64,000 bases of DNA from Novosphingobium sp. (GTDB lineage: Bacteria; Pseudomonadota; Alphaproteobacteria; Sphingomonadales; Sphingomonadaceae). Location of the stretch: positions 1-64,000 of the forward strand of contig NZ_JBCNLP010000001.1 of assembly GCF_039595395.1 (NCBI RefSeq), written 5' to 3'. The stretch's first letter is position 1. Each line of letters begins with the position of its first letter. The notes below the pieces were generated by a model, which ran no database searches, was not told where the DNA came from, and saw only the letters and a program-made list of their open reading frames with translations. Positions 25,665 to 34,011 of this stretch are shown here, in pieces. Both the position numbers and the translations under genes were made by a program.

Positions 25665-26114
25665 ATGCGTTGGATTATGGGTCTTGCCGCTGCGATGGCG
25701 TTATCTGGGTGTGGAAGCGAAGCGTCTGGACCGTCCACTTCAGAGGCGTCATCTTCCTCATCAGCGGCTGAGGCTCCGCAGATCAAGCCCTGGCTGAAGC
25801 CCGAGGACATTGTGCGCTTTCCGCAAAGCATGGTCGCTTGCATGAAGCGAGACGATTTGCAGGAGGTCATGGCGCTGGGGCTATCTGGACACTCGACCAA
25901 GATGAAGGCCTATTTCTCGCCTGATTCCGATGGAGGCCTGCGCTGCGTCATGCTGCCCACCACCAAGAAATTTAAGATCATCGATGCCGAGGCCAATAAC
26001 CCGAACATGCCCGATGCTTTGATCGTTGAGCTGGTCGGGGCCGATGTCGATCAAGCTGAGCATGGGGCGTTTGCTGTGGTGCTGGACAAGTCGATGGCAG
26101 AGGTGGCGAAGTGA
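25665..26114 (+). CDS. Small lipoprotein of unknown function
   Basis: A 149-residue predicted lipoprotein. The leader MRWIMGLAAAMALSGCGSEA has lipobox LSGC. A Ser/Ala-rich linker follows, then a folded domain of about 110 residues with two Cys (VACMKRDD and GLRCVMLP) that may form a disulfide. I do not recognise the domain. An earlier in-frame ATG at 25629 is possible, but the internal start gives a proper signal peptide. The stop overlaps the next gene by four bases, starting a three-gene run of small envelope proteins. Confidence 0.7.
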   Translation: MRWIMGLAAAMALSGCGSEASGPSTSEASSSSSAAEAPQIKPWLKPEDIVRFPQSMVACMKRDDLQEVMALGLSGHSTKMKAYFSPDSDGGLRCVMLPTTKKFKIIDAEANNPNMPDALIVELVGADVDQAEHGAFAVVLDKSMAEVAK

Positions 26115-26392
26115 AGCGCCTATTCACCGCCCTAGCACTGGCGTCGCTGGCACTGGCCACACAAGCCGACGCCCGGGCCACCCATCATTACGCGCGTCAC
26201 GCGACCTATCACAGCTATGGCCCGGCGGGCGGGCGCCATTATCGCAACGTCGATGGCAATTCGATCCATAGCCCGATGCAGGCCAGTTCGCGGCCAGACG
26301 GTGCCACAGCCCATTGCCGGGACGGATCATGGAGCTTCAGCCAGCATCATCGCGGGACATGCTCGCATCATGGCGGGGTGGCTTCATGGTGA
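26111..26392 (+). CDS. Exported DUF3761 protein
   Basis: A 93-residue protein with a signal peptide (MKRLFTALALASLALATQAD) and a His-rich mature part. The C-terminal DUF3761 motif is clear: AHCRDGSWSFSQHHRGTCSH followed by HGGVASW, with two Cys and a cluster of His that could bind metal. Its function is unknown. It overlaps the lipoprotein gene and the next small gene by a few bases each, so the three are probably translated together. Confidence 0.82.
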   Translation: MKRLFTALALASLALATQADARATHHYARHATYHSYGPAGGRHYRNVDGNSIHSPMQASSRPDGATAHCRDGSWSFSQHHRGTCSHHGGVASW

Positions 26393-26523
26393 AGTCGCGG
26401 CGATCACATTGCCGCACGGATCGGAATTTGCGGCTTGAGGCGATAGCCCTTGGCGCCCTCATCTTGCTGGGCATCGGATCTGCTGCGGTCGGCTTCCTGA
26501 TGCAGCGGGGCCTGATGCCATAA
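26386..26523 (+). CDS. 45-residue single-pass membrane protein
   Basis: From the ATG at 26386, inside the end of the DUF3761 gene, the frame encodes a basic N-terminus (MVKSRRSHCRTDRN) and one transmembrane helix (ALGALILLGIGSAAVGFLM). It has no known family that I recognise. The tight overlap with the preceding gene (ATGGTGA) supports translation by coupling; no independent ribosome-binding site is obvious. Confidence 0.55.
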   Translation: MVKSRRSHCRTDRNLRLEAIALGALILLGIGSAAVGFLMQRGLMP

Positions 26524-26663
26524 GCCAGAAGCCCAAACCCCCGCTCGCGAACTAGCCTGCCGCGCCCTGTCCCGCTTCCATGGCGTGCCAGGGGACCCTC
26601 AGTTTGAGGGGCGGCCTATGTGGGAGAGCTATATCTCAGCGGCGATGGCGGTAGTGGGGATAA

Positions 26664-26972
26664 TTAAGCTGCTGCACGTGCTTGCCAAATATCCATCAGG
26701 CGAAAAGCGGCTTCAAGGGTTGGCATCTTTCCAAGGATGTTTATTCCCTTGTCTCCAGGCTCATCAGATGCTTCAAACAAAAAGTACCCATCGAAGCCGA
26801 GATGCTCCGCTTCATAGGCAGATAGACTCTGTGAAGAAAGTTGGCCAAGATGAAGGAACCGCTTTTCGCTGATCTTCACTGATCCCAGGATTTCGTCCAT
26901 GGCAATTACTCCTGCTTCCCAACCTCGCATCTCAGTTAATGATCTAGCCCTTTTCATGGTATCGTCAGACAC
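26664..26972 (-). CDS. Hypothetical protein beside the IS21 end
   Basis: A 102-residue soluble protein that I do not recognise. It begins MSDDTMKRARSLTEMRGWEA and includes aromatic segments (HLGFDGYFLFEASDE) with no membrane helix or signal. Met 6 is an alternative start. Its 5' end is only 14 bases from the IS21 terminal repeat, so the insertion may have removed its native promoter or changed its N-terminus. Confidence 0.6.
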   Translation of the reverse strand: MSDDTMKRARSLTEMRGWEAGVIAMDEILGSVKISEKRFLHLGQLSSQSLSAYEAEHLGFDGYFLFEASDEPGDKGINILGKMPTLEAAFRLMDIWQARAAA

Positions 26973-27074
26973 CGCGAGGACTGGTTGTTGATTGCCACTG
27001 AGATGTGACCCGGGGTTTCCATTGAGAATTGACCCGGGTGGGTGTGGGTTATGTGCTGCCTCTGGCGGGCAGGT

Positions 27075-27854
27075 TCAAGATGCCGGCTTCTCCTTTTTGG
27101 CTTTGGGCGCAGCGGTGCTGGCGCGGAAGCGGAAGCTGTCGTTTCCAGTTTCCAGGATGTGGCAGTGATGAGTGAGCCGGTCGAGCAGCGCGGTGGTCAT
27201 CTTGGCGTCGCCGAACACGCCGGACCATTCGCTGAAGCTCAGGTTGGTGGTGATCACGACACTGGTGCGCTCGTATAACTTGCTCAGCAGATGGAAGAGC
27301 ATGGCCCCTCCTGATGGGCTGAAGGGCAGATAGCCCAACTCGTCGAGGATAAGCAGATCGAGGCGCAGCAGGCGTTCCGCCAGTTGGCCGGTCCGGTTGG
27401 CTGTCTTCTCCTGCTCCAGCGCGTTGACCAGATCGACCGTGGAGTAGAAGCGCACCTTCTTGCGGTGATGCTCGACAGCCTGAACGCCCAGCGCCGTGGC
27501 GATATGGCTTTTACCCGTGCCCGGGCCGCCGATCAGCACGACATTGTCGGCGTTTTCCATGAAGTCGCCCTGGTGAAGCTGGCGCACGAGTGCCTCGTTG
27601 ATCTCGCTGGCAGCAAAGTCGTAGCCGGCCAGATCCTTGTAAGCCGGGAAGCGGGCGGCCTTGATCTGATAGGAGATGGACCTGACCTCCCGCTCAGCCA
27701 TCTCTGCCTTGAGCAATTGGGCCAGCATCGGCACGGCAGTATCGAAGGCAGGCGCGCCCTGCTCGATCAGTTCGCCTGCGGCCTGAGCCATGCCGAACAT
27801 CTTGAGGCCGCGCAGCATGACGACGACTGCGGCGCTGGCGGGGTCATGACGCAT
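27075..27854 (-). CDS. istB: IS21-family helper ATPase IstB
   Basis: AAA+ ATPase that chooses target sites and stimulates the IstA transposase. From the ATG at 27854 it is 259 residues. Walker A is GGPGTGKSHIATALG, Walker B is LLILDELGYLPFS, and later SVVITTNLSFSEW supplies the sensor region. The C-terminus is rich in Ala/Lys. The start lies 11 bases inside istA's end, the usual coupled arrangement of IS21. An earlier start at 27890 is also open. Intact, so the element could be active. Confidence 0.95.
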   Translation of the reverse strand: MRHDPASAAVVVMLRGLKMFGMAQAAGELIEQGAPAFDTAVPMLAQLLKAEMAEREVRSISYQIKAARFPAYKDLAGYDFAASEINEALVRQLHQGDFMENADNVVLIGGPGTGKSHIATALGVQAVEHHRKKVRFYSTVDLVNALEQEKTANRTGQLAERLLRLDLLILDELGYLPFSPSGGAMLFHLLSKLYERTSVVITTNLSFSEWSGVFGDAKMTTALLDRLTHHCHILETGNDSFRFRASTAAPKAKKEKPAS

Positions 27855-29364
27855 GGCGGATCTCCCTGAGCATATCATAGCGATCGACATTGGCCTTGGG
27901 CTCCTGCGTCAGGCGCAAGGCCTGAGGCGCATCAATGGGCGATGCCGGAGGTGCCTTGCCGTCAATCAGTCGGTGCAACACGTTGAGAATGTGGGTCTTG
28001 GTGGCGACACCAGCTTCCAAGGCCAGCTCGACCGCACTCAGGACCGCCTGCTCGTCGTGGTGCAGCACCAGGGACAGGATCTCCACCATTTCCCTGTCTC
28101 CGCCGGAGCGCTTGAGGAGGTGGCTCTGCAAGTGCCGGAAGGCTTCAGGCATGTCCAGGAAGGGCGCACCATTGCGCAGGGCACCGGGTTTGCGCTGGAC
28201 CACCGCCAGATAATGCCGCCAGTCATAGATCGTGCGACCGGGTTTGTGGTGGGAACGGTCGATGAGCCGGACGTGCTCGCACACGATCTGGCCCTCGGCG
28301 GCGATGACCAGGCGATCGGGATAGACCCGCAGGCTGACTGGCCGGTTCGCAAAGGAAGCGGGCACGCTGTAACGGTTGCGCTCGAAGGCGATCAGGCAAG
28401 TGGGCGACACGCGCTTGGTCTGTTCGACAAAGCCATCGAAGGGCCTGCCCAGCGGCATCAGACAGGAGGCTTCCTCAGCATGCACATCAGCCACGGTGCC
28501 GGGCATAAGGCCGTGCTGGATCTCGCCCCATTGCGCGATACATCGTTCTTCCAGCCAGGCGTTCAGCGCCGCCAAATCCCCAAAGCTGGGCATCGGCTGC
28601 CACAACCGCCGCCGGGCATCCTGCACGTTCTTCTCGACCTGCCCCTTCTCCCAGCCTGACGCTGGATTGCAGAAATCAGTCTCGAACAGGTAATGGCTGG
28701 CCATGGCGGCGAACCTGGCGTTGACCTGTCGCGCCTTGCCCGTCCCGATCTTGTCGACGGCGGTCCTCATATTGTCGAAGATCCCGCGCTGGGGCACGCC
28801 GCCCAGCACCCGAAAGGCCTGCGTCAGCGCGTCAAACAGCATCTCATGGGTTTGGAGCAAGTAGGCCCGCACGATAAAGGCGCGGCTGTGGGCCAGCTTG
28901 GTATGGGCAACCTGCAGCTTGGTCACCTTGCCGTCCAGCACGGCATAATCCTCGCTCCAGTCGAACTGGAAGGCCTCGCCGGGTTGGAAAACCAACGGCA
29001 CGAATGTCCCGCGCCCGCTGGTTTGCTGTTCATACTGAAGATCGCTCCGCCATCGCCGGGCAAAGGCAGCCACCCGGTTATACGAGCCTTCGTACCCCAG
29101 CTTCACAAGGTCGACATACAACTGCTTGGCGGTCCGCTTCTGCTTGCGGGATTTCTTGGATTCCACCCGCAGCCACGCCGTCAGCTTCTCGGCGAAGGGA
29201 TCGAGCTTGCTGGGGCGCACCGGCACCTTGAAACTGGGCTCCACCGTATCGGAACGCAGATATTTGCGGATGGTGTTGCGCGACAGGCCGGTCCGTCGCT
29301 TGATCTCCCGAATGGGGATATCCTGCCGAAAATGCCATCGGCGGATCACACTGAGTAAGTCCAT
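27844..29364 (-). CDS. istA: IS21-family transposase IstA
   Basis: DDE transposase of 506 residues from the ATG at 29364 (MDLLSVIRRWHF); a start at 29421 is also open. The N-terminus has a helix-turn-helix (IREIKRRTGLSRNTIRKYLR). The catalytic triad is visible: Asp in FQFDWSEDYAV, Asp in QRGIFDNMRTAV and Glu in GWEKGQVEKNVQ. No frameshift or stop interrupts it. The C-terminal domain (NRYSVPASFANRPVSLRVYP) is the family's beta-barrel. Confidence 0.95.
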   Translation of the reverse strand: MDLLSVIRRWHFRQDIPIREIKRRTGLSRNTIRKYLRSDTVEPSFKVPVRPSKLDPFAEKLTAWLRVESKKSRKQKRTAKQLYVDLVKLGYEGSYNRVAAFARRWRSDLQYEQQTSGRGTFVPLVFQPGEAFQFDWSEDYAVLDGKVTKLQVAHTKLAHSRAFIVRAYLLQTHEMLFDALTQAFRVLGGVPQRGIFDNMRTAVDKIGTGKARQVNARFAAMASHYLFETDFCNPASGWEKGQVEKNVQDARRRLWQPMPSFGDLAALNAWLEERCIAQWGEIQHGLMPGTVADVHAEEASCLMPLGRPFDGFVEQTKRVSPTCLIAFERNRYSVPASFANRPVSLRVYPDRLVIAAEGQIVCEHVRLIDRSHHKPGRTIYDWRHYLAVVQRKPGALRNGAPFLDMPEAFRHLQSHLLKRSGGDREMVEILSLVLHHDEQAVLSAVELALEAGVATKTHILNVLHRLIDGKAPPASPIDAPQALRLTQEPKANVDRYDMLREIRHAS

Positions 29365-29474
29365 GTCGATCACTCCGAGACCCTCCGACTGACAGCCGGA
29401 GGGGAGGGAAACATGGGTCAATTCTCAGTGGAAACTTATCAGCTCCCCGGGTCACATCTCAGTGGCAATCAACA

Positions 29475-29712
29475 GCCTATGCTGCAACCGCGAAGAAGGC
29501 TATAAGAGCCTCACTCGAAGGAGGCTGCCCCGGTGGGGCCGGTCTGCCAGACCGGCAGAATCGCGGTGCCTGCGAATTCCCCCCATTCGCTCGATGAACG
29601 GATAGCTGGTGATTTTTGATCTTTTTTCCTCCGCGGGACTGTGTCCTGAGGTTCCTGGCCATGCCGTCTCCGGACAGCAGCCCTCGGCCCTTCTGACAGG
29701 GGAGCGCTGACC
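29475..29712. other. Gap between the IS21 end and the MFS gene
   Basis: No credible gene. The stretch contains a GCCGGTCTGCCAGACCGGC inverted repeat near 29538-29556 that could be a terminator or operator. It probably holds the promoter of the MFS exporter. If the accessory segment ends at the IS, this is its right junction with core DNA. Confidence 0.45.
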
Positions 29713-30957
29713 ATGGCCGGCCCCGTGCTTTCCAGCAGCCCCGCCCCGCAGGTCGATGCGCGCAATGTCCCGGTGGGGCTGGTGCATCTCGCGCTGGCGA
29801 TGGGCGGCTTCGCCATCGGCACCACCGAATTCGCCACCATGAGCCTGCTGCCCCCCATGGCCGCCGGGCTGCATGTCGACGCGCCCACCGCGGGCCATGT
29901 CATCAGCGCCTATGCATCGGGCGTGGTGATCGGCGCGCCGCTGCTGGCGGTGCTGGGGGCGAAGCTGGCGCGGCGCACGCTGCTGATCCTGCTGATGGCC
30001 GCCTTCTGCCTGTGCAATGCGCTCAGCGCCATTGCGCCGGACTATCACTGGATGCTGGCCTTCCGCTTCCTTTCCGGCCTGCCGCATGGCGCCTATTTCG
30101 GCGTGGCCGCGCTGGTCGCCGCCTCGCTGGTGCCGCAGGACAAGCGCGCGCAGGCCGTGGGGCGGATCATGCTGGGGCTGACCATCGCCACCACCATCGG
30201 CGTGCCCGTGGCAAGCTGGCTGGGTCAGGTGATGAGCTGGCGCTGGGGCTTTGGCGTGGTCGCCATTCTGGCGCTGCTCTGCGCGACGATGGTCGCCATC
30301 TTCGTGCCGCATGACAAGCCCGACGCCGACATCAACCCGCTGCGCGAGCTCGATGCACTCAAGAACGGGCAGGTCTGGCTGACGCTGGGCGTGGGCGCCA
30401 TCGGCTTTGGCGGCATGTTCTGCGTCTACACCTATCTCGCCTCGGCGCTGGAGAATGTGACCCATGCCTCACCGACCGGCATTTCGCTGGTCTTCGCGAT
30501 CTTCGGTCTGGGCATGACTCTGGGCAACATGTTCGTGCCGCGCTTTGCCGACCGCGCGCTGATGCCCACCGCCGCCGCGCTGCTGGTGTGGAGCGCGCTG
30601 TGCCTCGCGCTTTATCCGCTGGCGGTGCATCACCTCTGGGCGGTGTCCGTGGTGATCTTCGCCATCGGCTGCGGTGGGGCGATGGGCACCATCCTGCAGA
30701 CCCGCCTGATGGATGTCGCGGGCGAGGCCCAGAGTCTGGCCGCCGCGCTCAACCATTCGGCCTTCAACACCGCCAATGCGCTGGGGCCCTTGCTGGGCGG
30801 CATGGCGATCACGCAAGGCTATGGCTGGGCCTCGACGGGTTTTGTCGGGGCGGCGCTGGCGCTGGGCGGCCTGCTGATCCTCATTCTGGCCATGCGGCTG
30901 GAGGCGCGCGATGCCGCGCCGCAGCATCATGAAAGAGAGATGTGCGAAGCGTCATAA
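29713..30957 (+). CDS. Major facilitator superfamily exporter (DHA1/AraJ-like)
   Basis: A 414-residue inner-membrane transporter with about 12 helices. The start of helix 1, MGGFAIGTTEFATMSLLPPM, matches the YdhP/AraJ-like DHA1 group. The cytoplasmic loop between helices 2 and 3 (GAKLARRTLLIL) is the motif A region. Members of this group export sugars or drugs by proton antiport; the substrate here is unknown. The 5' end lies 238 bases from the IS21 end. It ends in a short charged tail. No regulator gene sits beside it. Confidence 0.9.
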   Translation: MAGPVLSSSPAPQVDARNVPVGLVHLALAMGGFAIGTTEFATMSLLPPMAAGLHVDAPTAGHVISAYASGVVIGAPLLAVLGAKLARRTLLILLMAAFCLCNALSAIAPDYHWMLAFRFLSGLPHGAYFGVAALVAASLVPQDKRAQAVGRIMLGLTIATTIGVPVASWLGQVMSWRWGFGVVAILALLCATMVAIFVPHDKPDADINPLRELDALKNGQVWLTLGVGAIGFGGMFCVYTYLASALENVTHASPTGISLVFAIFGLGMTLGNMFVPRFADRALMPTAAALLVWSALCLALYPLAVHHLWAVSVVIFAIGCGGAMGTILQTRLMDVAGEAQSLAAALNHSAFNTANALGPLLGGMAITQGYGWASTGFVGAALALGGLLILILAMRLEARDAAPQHHEREMCEAS

Positions 30958-31118
30958 TCGCGGCCAAGAAGCCCTTTTGTAACGACGATGATTCGCATCG
31001 AAATGGCACGAAGTCTTTGCGGGATGGTGATTTAACGTCTTTTTAAGACACCCCTTTTCGATTCTCGCGAATCTGTCACATGCGAGGCTTATCCTTCCGG
31101 CCCGAAGGAGATCGCCCG

Positions 31119-32726
31119 ATGAATGCCACCCTAGCCACCCCAACCACGCCCGTGGCGCGTGCCGACCTCGACAAGGGGTTGGGCACCGCCGGAAAGCTGG
31201 GCTTTCTGGCCGCCGTTCTGGTCGGCATCGGTTATGTCGCCACCAGCGTCTATTCCGATGCCAGCGCGGCGGGCGTTCATGCCACCGCCTTCCTGCCCTA
31301 TGCGCTGCTGTTCCTCGCCCTGCTGATCGCGCTGGGCTTTGAATTCGTGAACGGCTTCCACGACACCGCCAATGCCGTGGCCACGGTGATCTACACCAAC
31401 TCCATGCCCGCCAATGTGGCTGTGGTGTGGTCGGGCTTCTTCAACTTTCTGGGTGTGCTGGTCTCCACCGGCACGGTGGCTTTCGGCATCATCTCGCTGC
31501 TGCCGGTCGAGCTGATCCTGCAGGTCGGCGCGGGTCAGGGCTTTGCCATGGTCTTCGCCCTGCTGATCGCGGCGATCCTGTGGAACCTGGCCACCTGGTT
31601 CTTCGGCATCCCCAACTCCAGCTCGCACACGCTGATCGGTTCGGTGATCGGCGTCGGCGTCGCCAACGCCCTGATGCATGGCCGCAGCGGCACCTCGGGC
31701 GTGGACTGGTCGCAGGCCGCCAACATCGGCCGCGCCCTGCTGTTCTCGCCCATCATCGGCTTCATCATGGCCGGCGCGCTGTTCTTCCTGGCCCGCGCCC
31801 TGGTGCGCGTCCCCGCCCTCTACCGCGAGCCCCAGAACGGCAACCCGCCGCCGCTGTGGATCCGCGTGCTGCTGATCGGCACCTGCACCGGCGTCAGCTT
31901 CTTCCACGGTTCGAACGACGGCCAGAAGGGCATGGGCCTGATCATGCTGATCCTGATCGGCACCGTCCCCACCGCCTATGCCCTGAACCGCGCCGTGCCC
32001 TCGGCCTATGAAGCGCAGTTCCACACCGGCTCGGCCGCCGCCGCCGCCGCCCTCAACGCCCATGCCGGTGGGGCCAAGCCCGCCGCCAACAGCGAAAAGG
32101 CCATCGAGGCCTATATCGCCACCAAGGAAAAGGCCCCCGACACTGTCGCCTCGCTGGGCGCTCTGGTCAGCGACATCGACAATCAGGTGAAGGGCTATGG
32201 CTCGCTGTCGCGCGTGCCGGCCACCGCCACCCGCAACATGCGCAACGACATGTATCTGGCCTCCGAAGGCCTCAAGCTGATCACCGCTGACAAGAGCCTC
32301 GGTTTCTCGGACGCCGAGACCAAGGCCCTCACCGGCTACAAGGGCTCGCTCGACAAGGGCACGCGCTTCATTCCCACCTGGGTGAAGGTCGCCGTCGCCC
32401 TCGCGCTGGGCCTGGGTACGATGGTCGGCTGGAAGCGCATCGTCGTCACCGTGGGCGAAAAGATCGGCAAGACCCACCTGACCTATGCTCAGGGCGCCGC
32501 CGCCGAAATCACCGCCATGGCCACCATCGGCATGGCCGACGCCTTCGGCCTGCCGGTTTCCACCACCCACGTCCTGTCCTCGGGCGTGGCCGGCACCATG
32601 GCCGCCAACGGCTCGGGCCTGCAGGCCAGCACGCTGCGCAACATGGCGCTGGCCTGGATCCTGACCCTGCCCGCCTCGATCGTGATCGCGGGCGTGCTTT
32701 ATGTTATCCTGTCGGCCATCTTCTAA
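31119..32726 (+). CDS. pit: Low-affinity inorganic phosphate transporter, Pit family
   Basis: Proton/metal-phosphate symporter of the inner membrane, 535 residues with about ten helices. The duplicated PiT signatures are visible: FEFVNGFHDTANAVATVIYT in the N-terminal half, GIPNSSSHTLIGSVIGVGV, and in the C-terminal half TGVSFFHGSNDGQKGMGL and GLPVSTTHVLSSGVAGTM. A soluble insert of about 140 residues (Ala/Lys-rich, near 300-440) separates the halves. GAAGGAG precedes the ATG at 31119. A weak PHO-like half-site (CTGTCACAT) lies about 45 bases upstream. It probably heads an operon with the CorA-type gene. Confidence 0.95.
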   Translation: MNATLATPTTPVARADLDKGLGTAGKLGFLAAVLVGIGYVATSVYSDASAAGVHATAFLPYALLFLALLIALGFEFVNGFHDTANAVATVIYTNSMPANVAVVWSGFFNFLGVLVSTGTVAFGIISLLPVELILQVGAGQGFAMVFALLIAAILWNLATWFFGIPNSSSHTLIGSVIGVGVANALMHGRSGTSGVDWSQAANIGRALLFSPIIGFIMAGALFFLARALVRVPALYREPQNGNPPPLWIRVLLIGTCTGVSFFHGSNDGQKGMGLIMLILIGTVPTAYALNRAVPSAYEAQFHTGSAAAAAALNAHAGGAKPAANSEKAIEAYIATKEKAPDTVASLGALVSDIDNQVKGYGSLSRVPATATRNMRNDMYLASEGLKLITADKSLGFSDAETKALTGYKGSLDKGTRFIPTWVKVAVALALGLGTMVGWKRIVVTVGEKIGKTHLTYAQGAAAEITAMATIGMADAFGLPVSTTHVLSSGVAGTMAANGSGLQASTLRNMALAWILTLPASIVIAGVLYVILSAIF

Positions 32727-32746
32727 AGGTTAGGCCGCCAAGACGC

Positions 32747-33746
32747 ATGAGCGAAGACTACGAAACGCTGCACGAAACCGTGCGGCAACCGGGGGCGGTC
32801 TGGTGTTACAGCCAGACCGCCCAAGGCGTTCCAAAGCTGGACCACCGCGAGCCCTCGGCCGATTTGCCCTTCCGCTGGCTCCACCTCAATCTGGCCGACC
32901 AGCGCAGCCTGCGCTGGCTCGACACGCAGGCCGACCTGCCCGCCCCCCCTGCTGTCGGTGATGCATGGCCGCGAGGGCGCGCCGCGCTTCGATGTGGTCG
33001 GCGATGCGATGGCCTTCACCATCCATGATTTCGAGCGCGATTTCGGCGCGAACATCAGCAACCGCGTCGGCGCGCTCCATGTGCTGATGCGCCCCGGCCT
33101 GCTGATCACCGGCCGCACCCGCCCCCTGCGCGGCGCCGATCTGGTGCGCGCCCGGCTGGAACAGAGCGATCCGCTGGACAATGCCGTGGATGCCCTGTCT
33201 CTGCTGCTCGACACCTATGTCGAGGGCATGGCCGGGCTGGTCGCGGACCTGGGCACCCAGCTCCTCGAAGCCGAGACCGAGCTGATGGAGCATGATCACA
33301 TGCCCGACTCCCGCGAGCTGATGAGCGCGCGCCGCCTCTCGGCCCAGCTCCACCGCATGACCGTGGGCCTGCGCGCCACCATGCAGCGCATGGAGCGCGA
33401 ACCCCGCCTGCCCCCAGCGGTCTGCGCCATCGCGCGCGATCTGCTGCCGCGGATTGTGGATATGGACACCGATATCGTCGCGGCGCAGCTCCATCTGCGC
33501 CAGTTGCGCGATGAGCTGGACCTGCAGGCGGCTCAGCGCACCAATGAGAACGTCTATCTGCTCTCGGTGCTGACGGCTTTGATGATGCCCGCGACTTTGG
33601 TGACCGGTTTCTTCGGGATGAACACCGGGGGACTGCCTTTCGCCCAAGGGCCATCCGGGACGTTTATGGCCACGCTGGTGGCCCTGCTGGCCGGTGCGCT
33701 GACCTGGTGGCTGTTGCGGATTATGGGGTTGGTCAGGCGGAAGTAA
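32747..33746 (+). pseudogene. CorA/ZntB family metal transporter, frameshifted at a C7 run
   Basis: The 5' part (32747-about 32945) and the 3' part (to 33746) are in different frames. At the junction the DNA reads G followed by seven C (32942-32949). Removing one C joins LDTQADLPAP directly to LLSVMHGREGAPRFD, restoring one protein of about 332 residues. The C-terminal half has two transmembrane helices and the family's pore motif GMN (FFGMNTGG). Intact relatives import or export divalent cations as pentamers. The gene may be inactive, phase-variable, or intact if the extra base is a sequencing error. Repeat copy C begins 16 bases after it. Confidence 0.85.
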
Positions 33747-33761
33747 GGCTGAAAAGAGAAT

Positions 33762-33988
33762 GCGAGGGCCATCGCCCTCGCGCTCCCTTTAATGTCTGCC
33801 TCAGCACTACGGGTTCAGCCTTGCGCCCAGCTTGCCGCGCCGCAGGCATTAAACGACAGATCAGGCGCCATGCTTTCCTGCCTGCGGCGCCTGATCATGC
33901 GCAGGTGGAGAGGCTGGGCACCACAATGCGGCGCCACTGCCGCTTCGTCGGAAGACGTTATGGGAGCGCGAGGGGGTAACCCCCTCGC
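33762..33988 (+). repeat. Intergenic inverted-repeat element, copy C
   Basis: Forward copy between convergent CorA-type and ppk2 genes. The left hairpin at 33762 has arms GCGAGGGC/GCCCTCGC; the right hairpin, 33968-33988, has arms GCGAGGGGG/CCCCCTCGC. The central inverted repeat GCCGCAGGC/GCCTGCGGC is extended by an inner AGGCGCC/GGCGCCT. Outward of each hairpin are pyrimidine-rich tracts (TTTCTT and, on the other strand, TTCTCTTTT). Confidence 0.92.
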
Positions 33989-34011
33989 ATCTTTCTTCCT
34001 ACCCTAAACCC

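Larger units (their letters stand above)
26986..29474 (-). mobile_element. Complete IS21-family insertion sequence
   Basis: About 2.49 kb element with istA and istB on the minus strand. The 30-base ends are perfect inverted repeats starting TGTTGATTGCCACTGAGATG and continuing to CCCGGGG. A second related block (TTTCCAyTGAGAATTGACCC) lies inside each end, typical of the multiple transposase sites of IS21. Flanking bases (CTGGT left, GCCTA right) show no target duplication, so the site may have rearranged since insertion. Confidence 0.95.

Noticed and set aside
29477..29662. Minus-strand 61-residue frame beside the IS21 end
   Set aside because: Low complexity, no ribosome-binding site and it covers the likely MFS promoter.
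29655..29680. Fragment GCCGTCTCCGG as a copy of the tRNA-Ser 3' end (attR)
   Set aside because: Only about eight bases match the tRNA end (CCGTCTCCG) and the T-arm sequence is absent.
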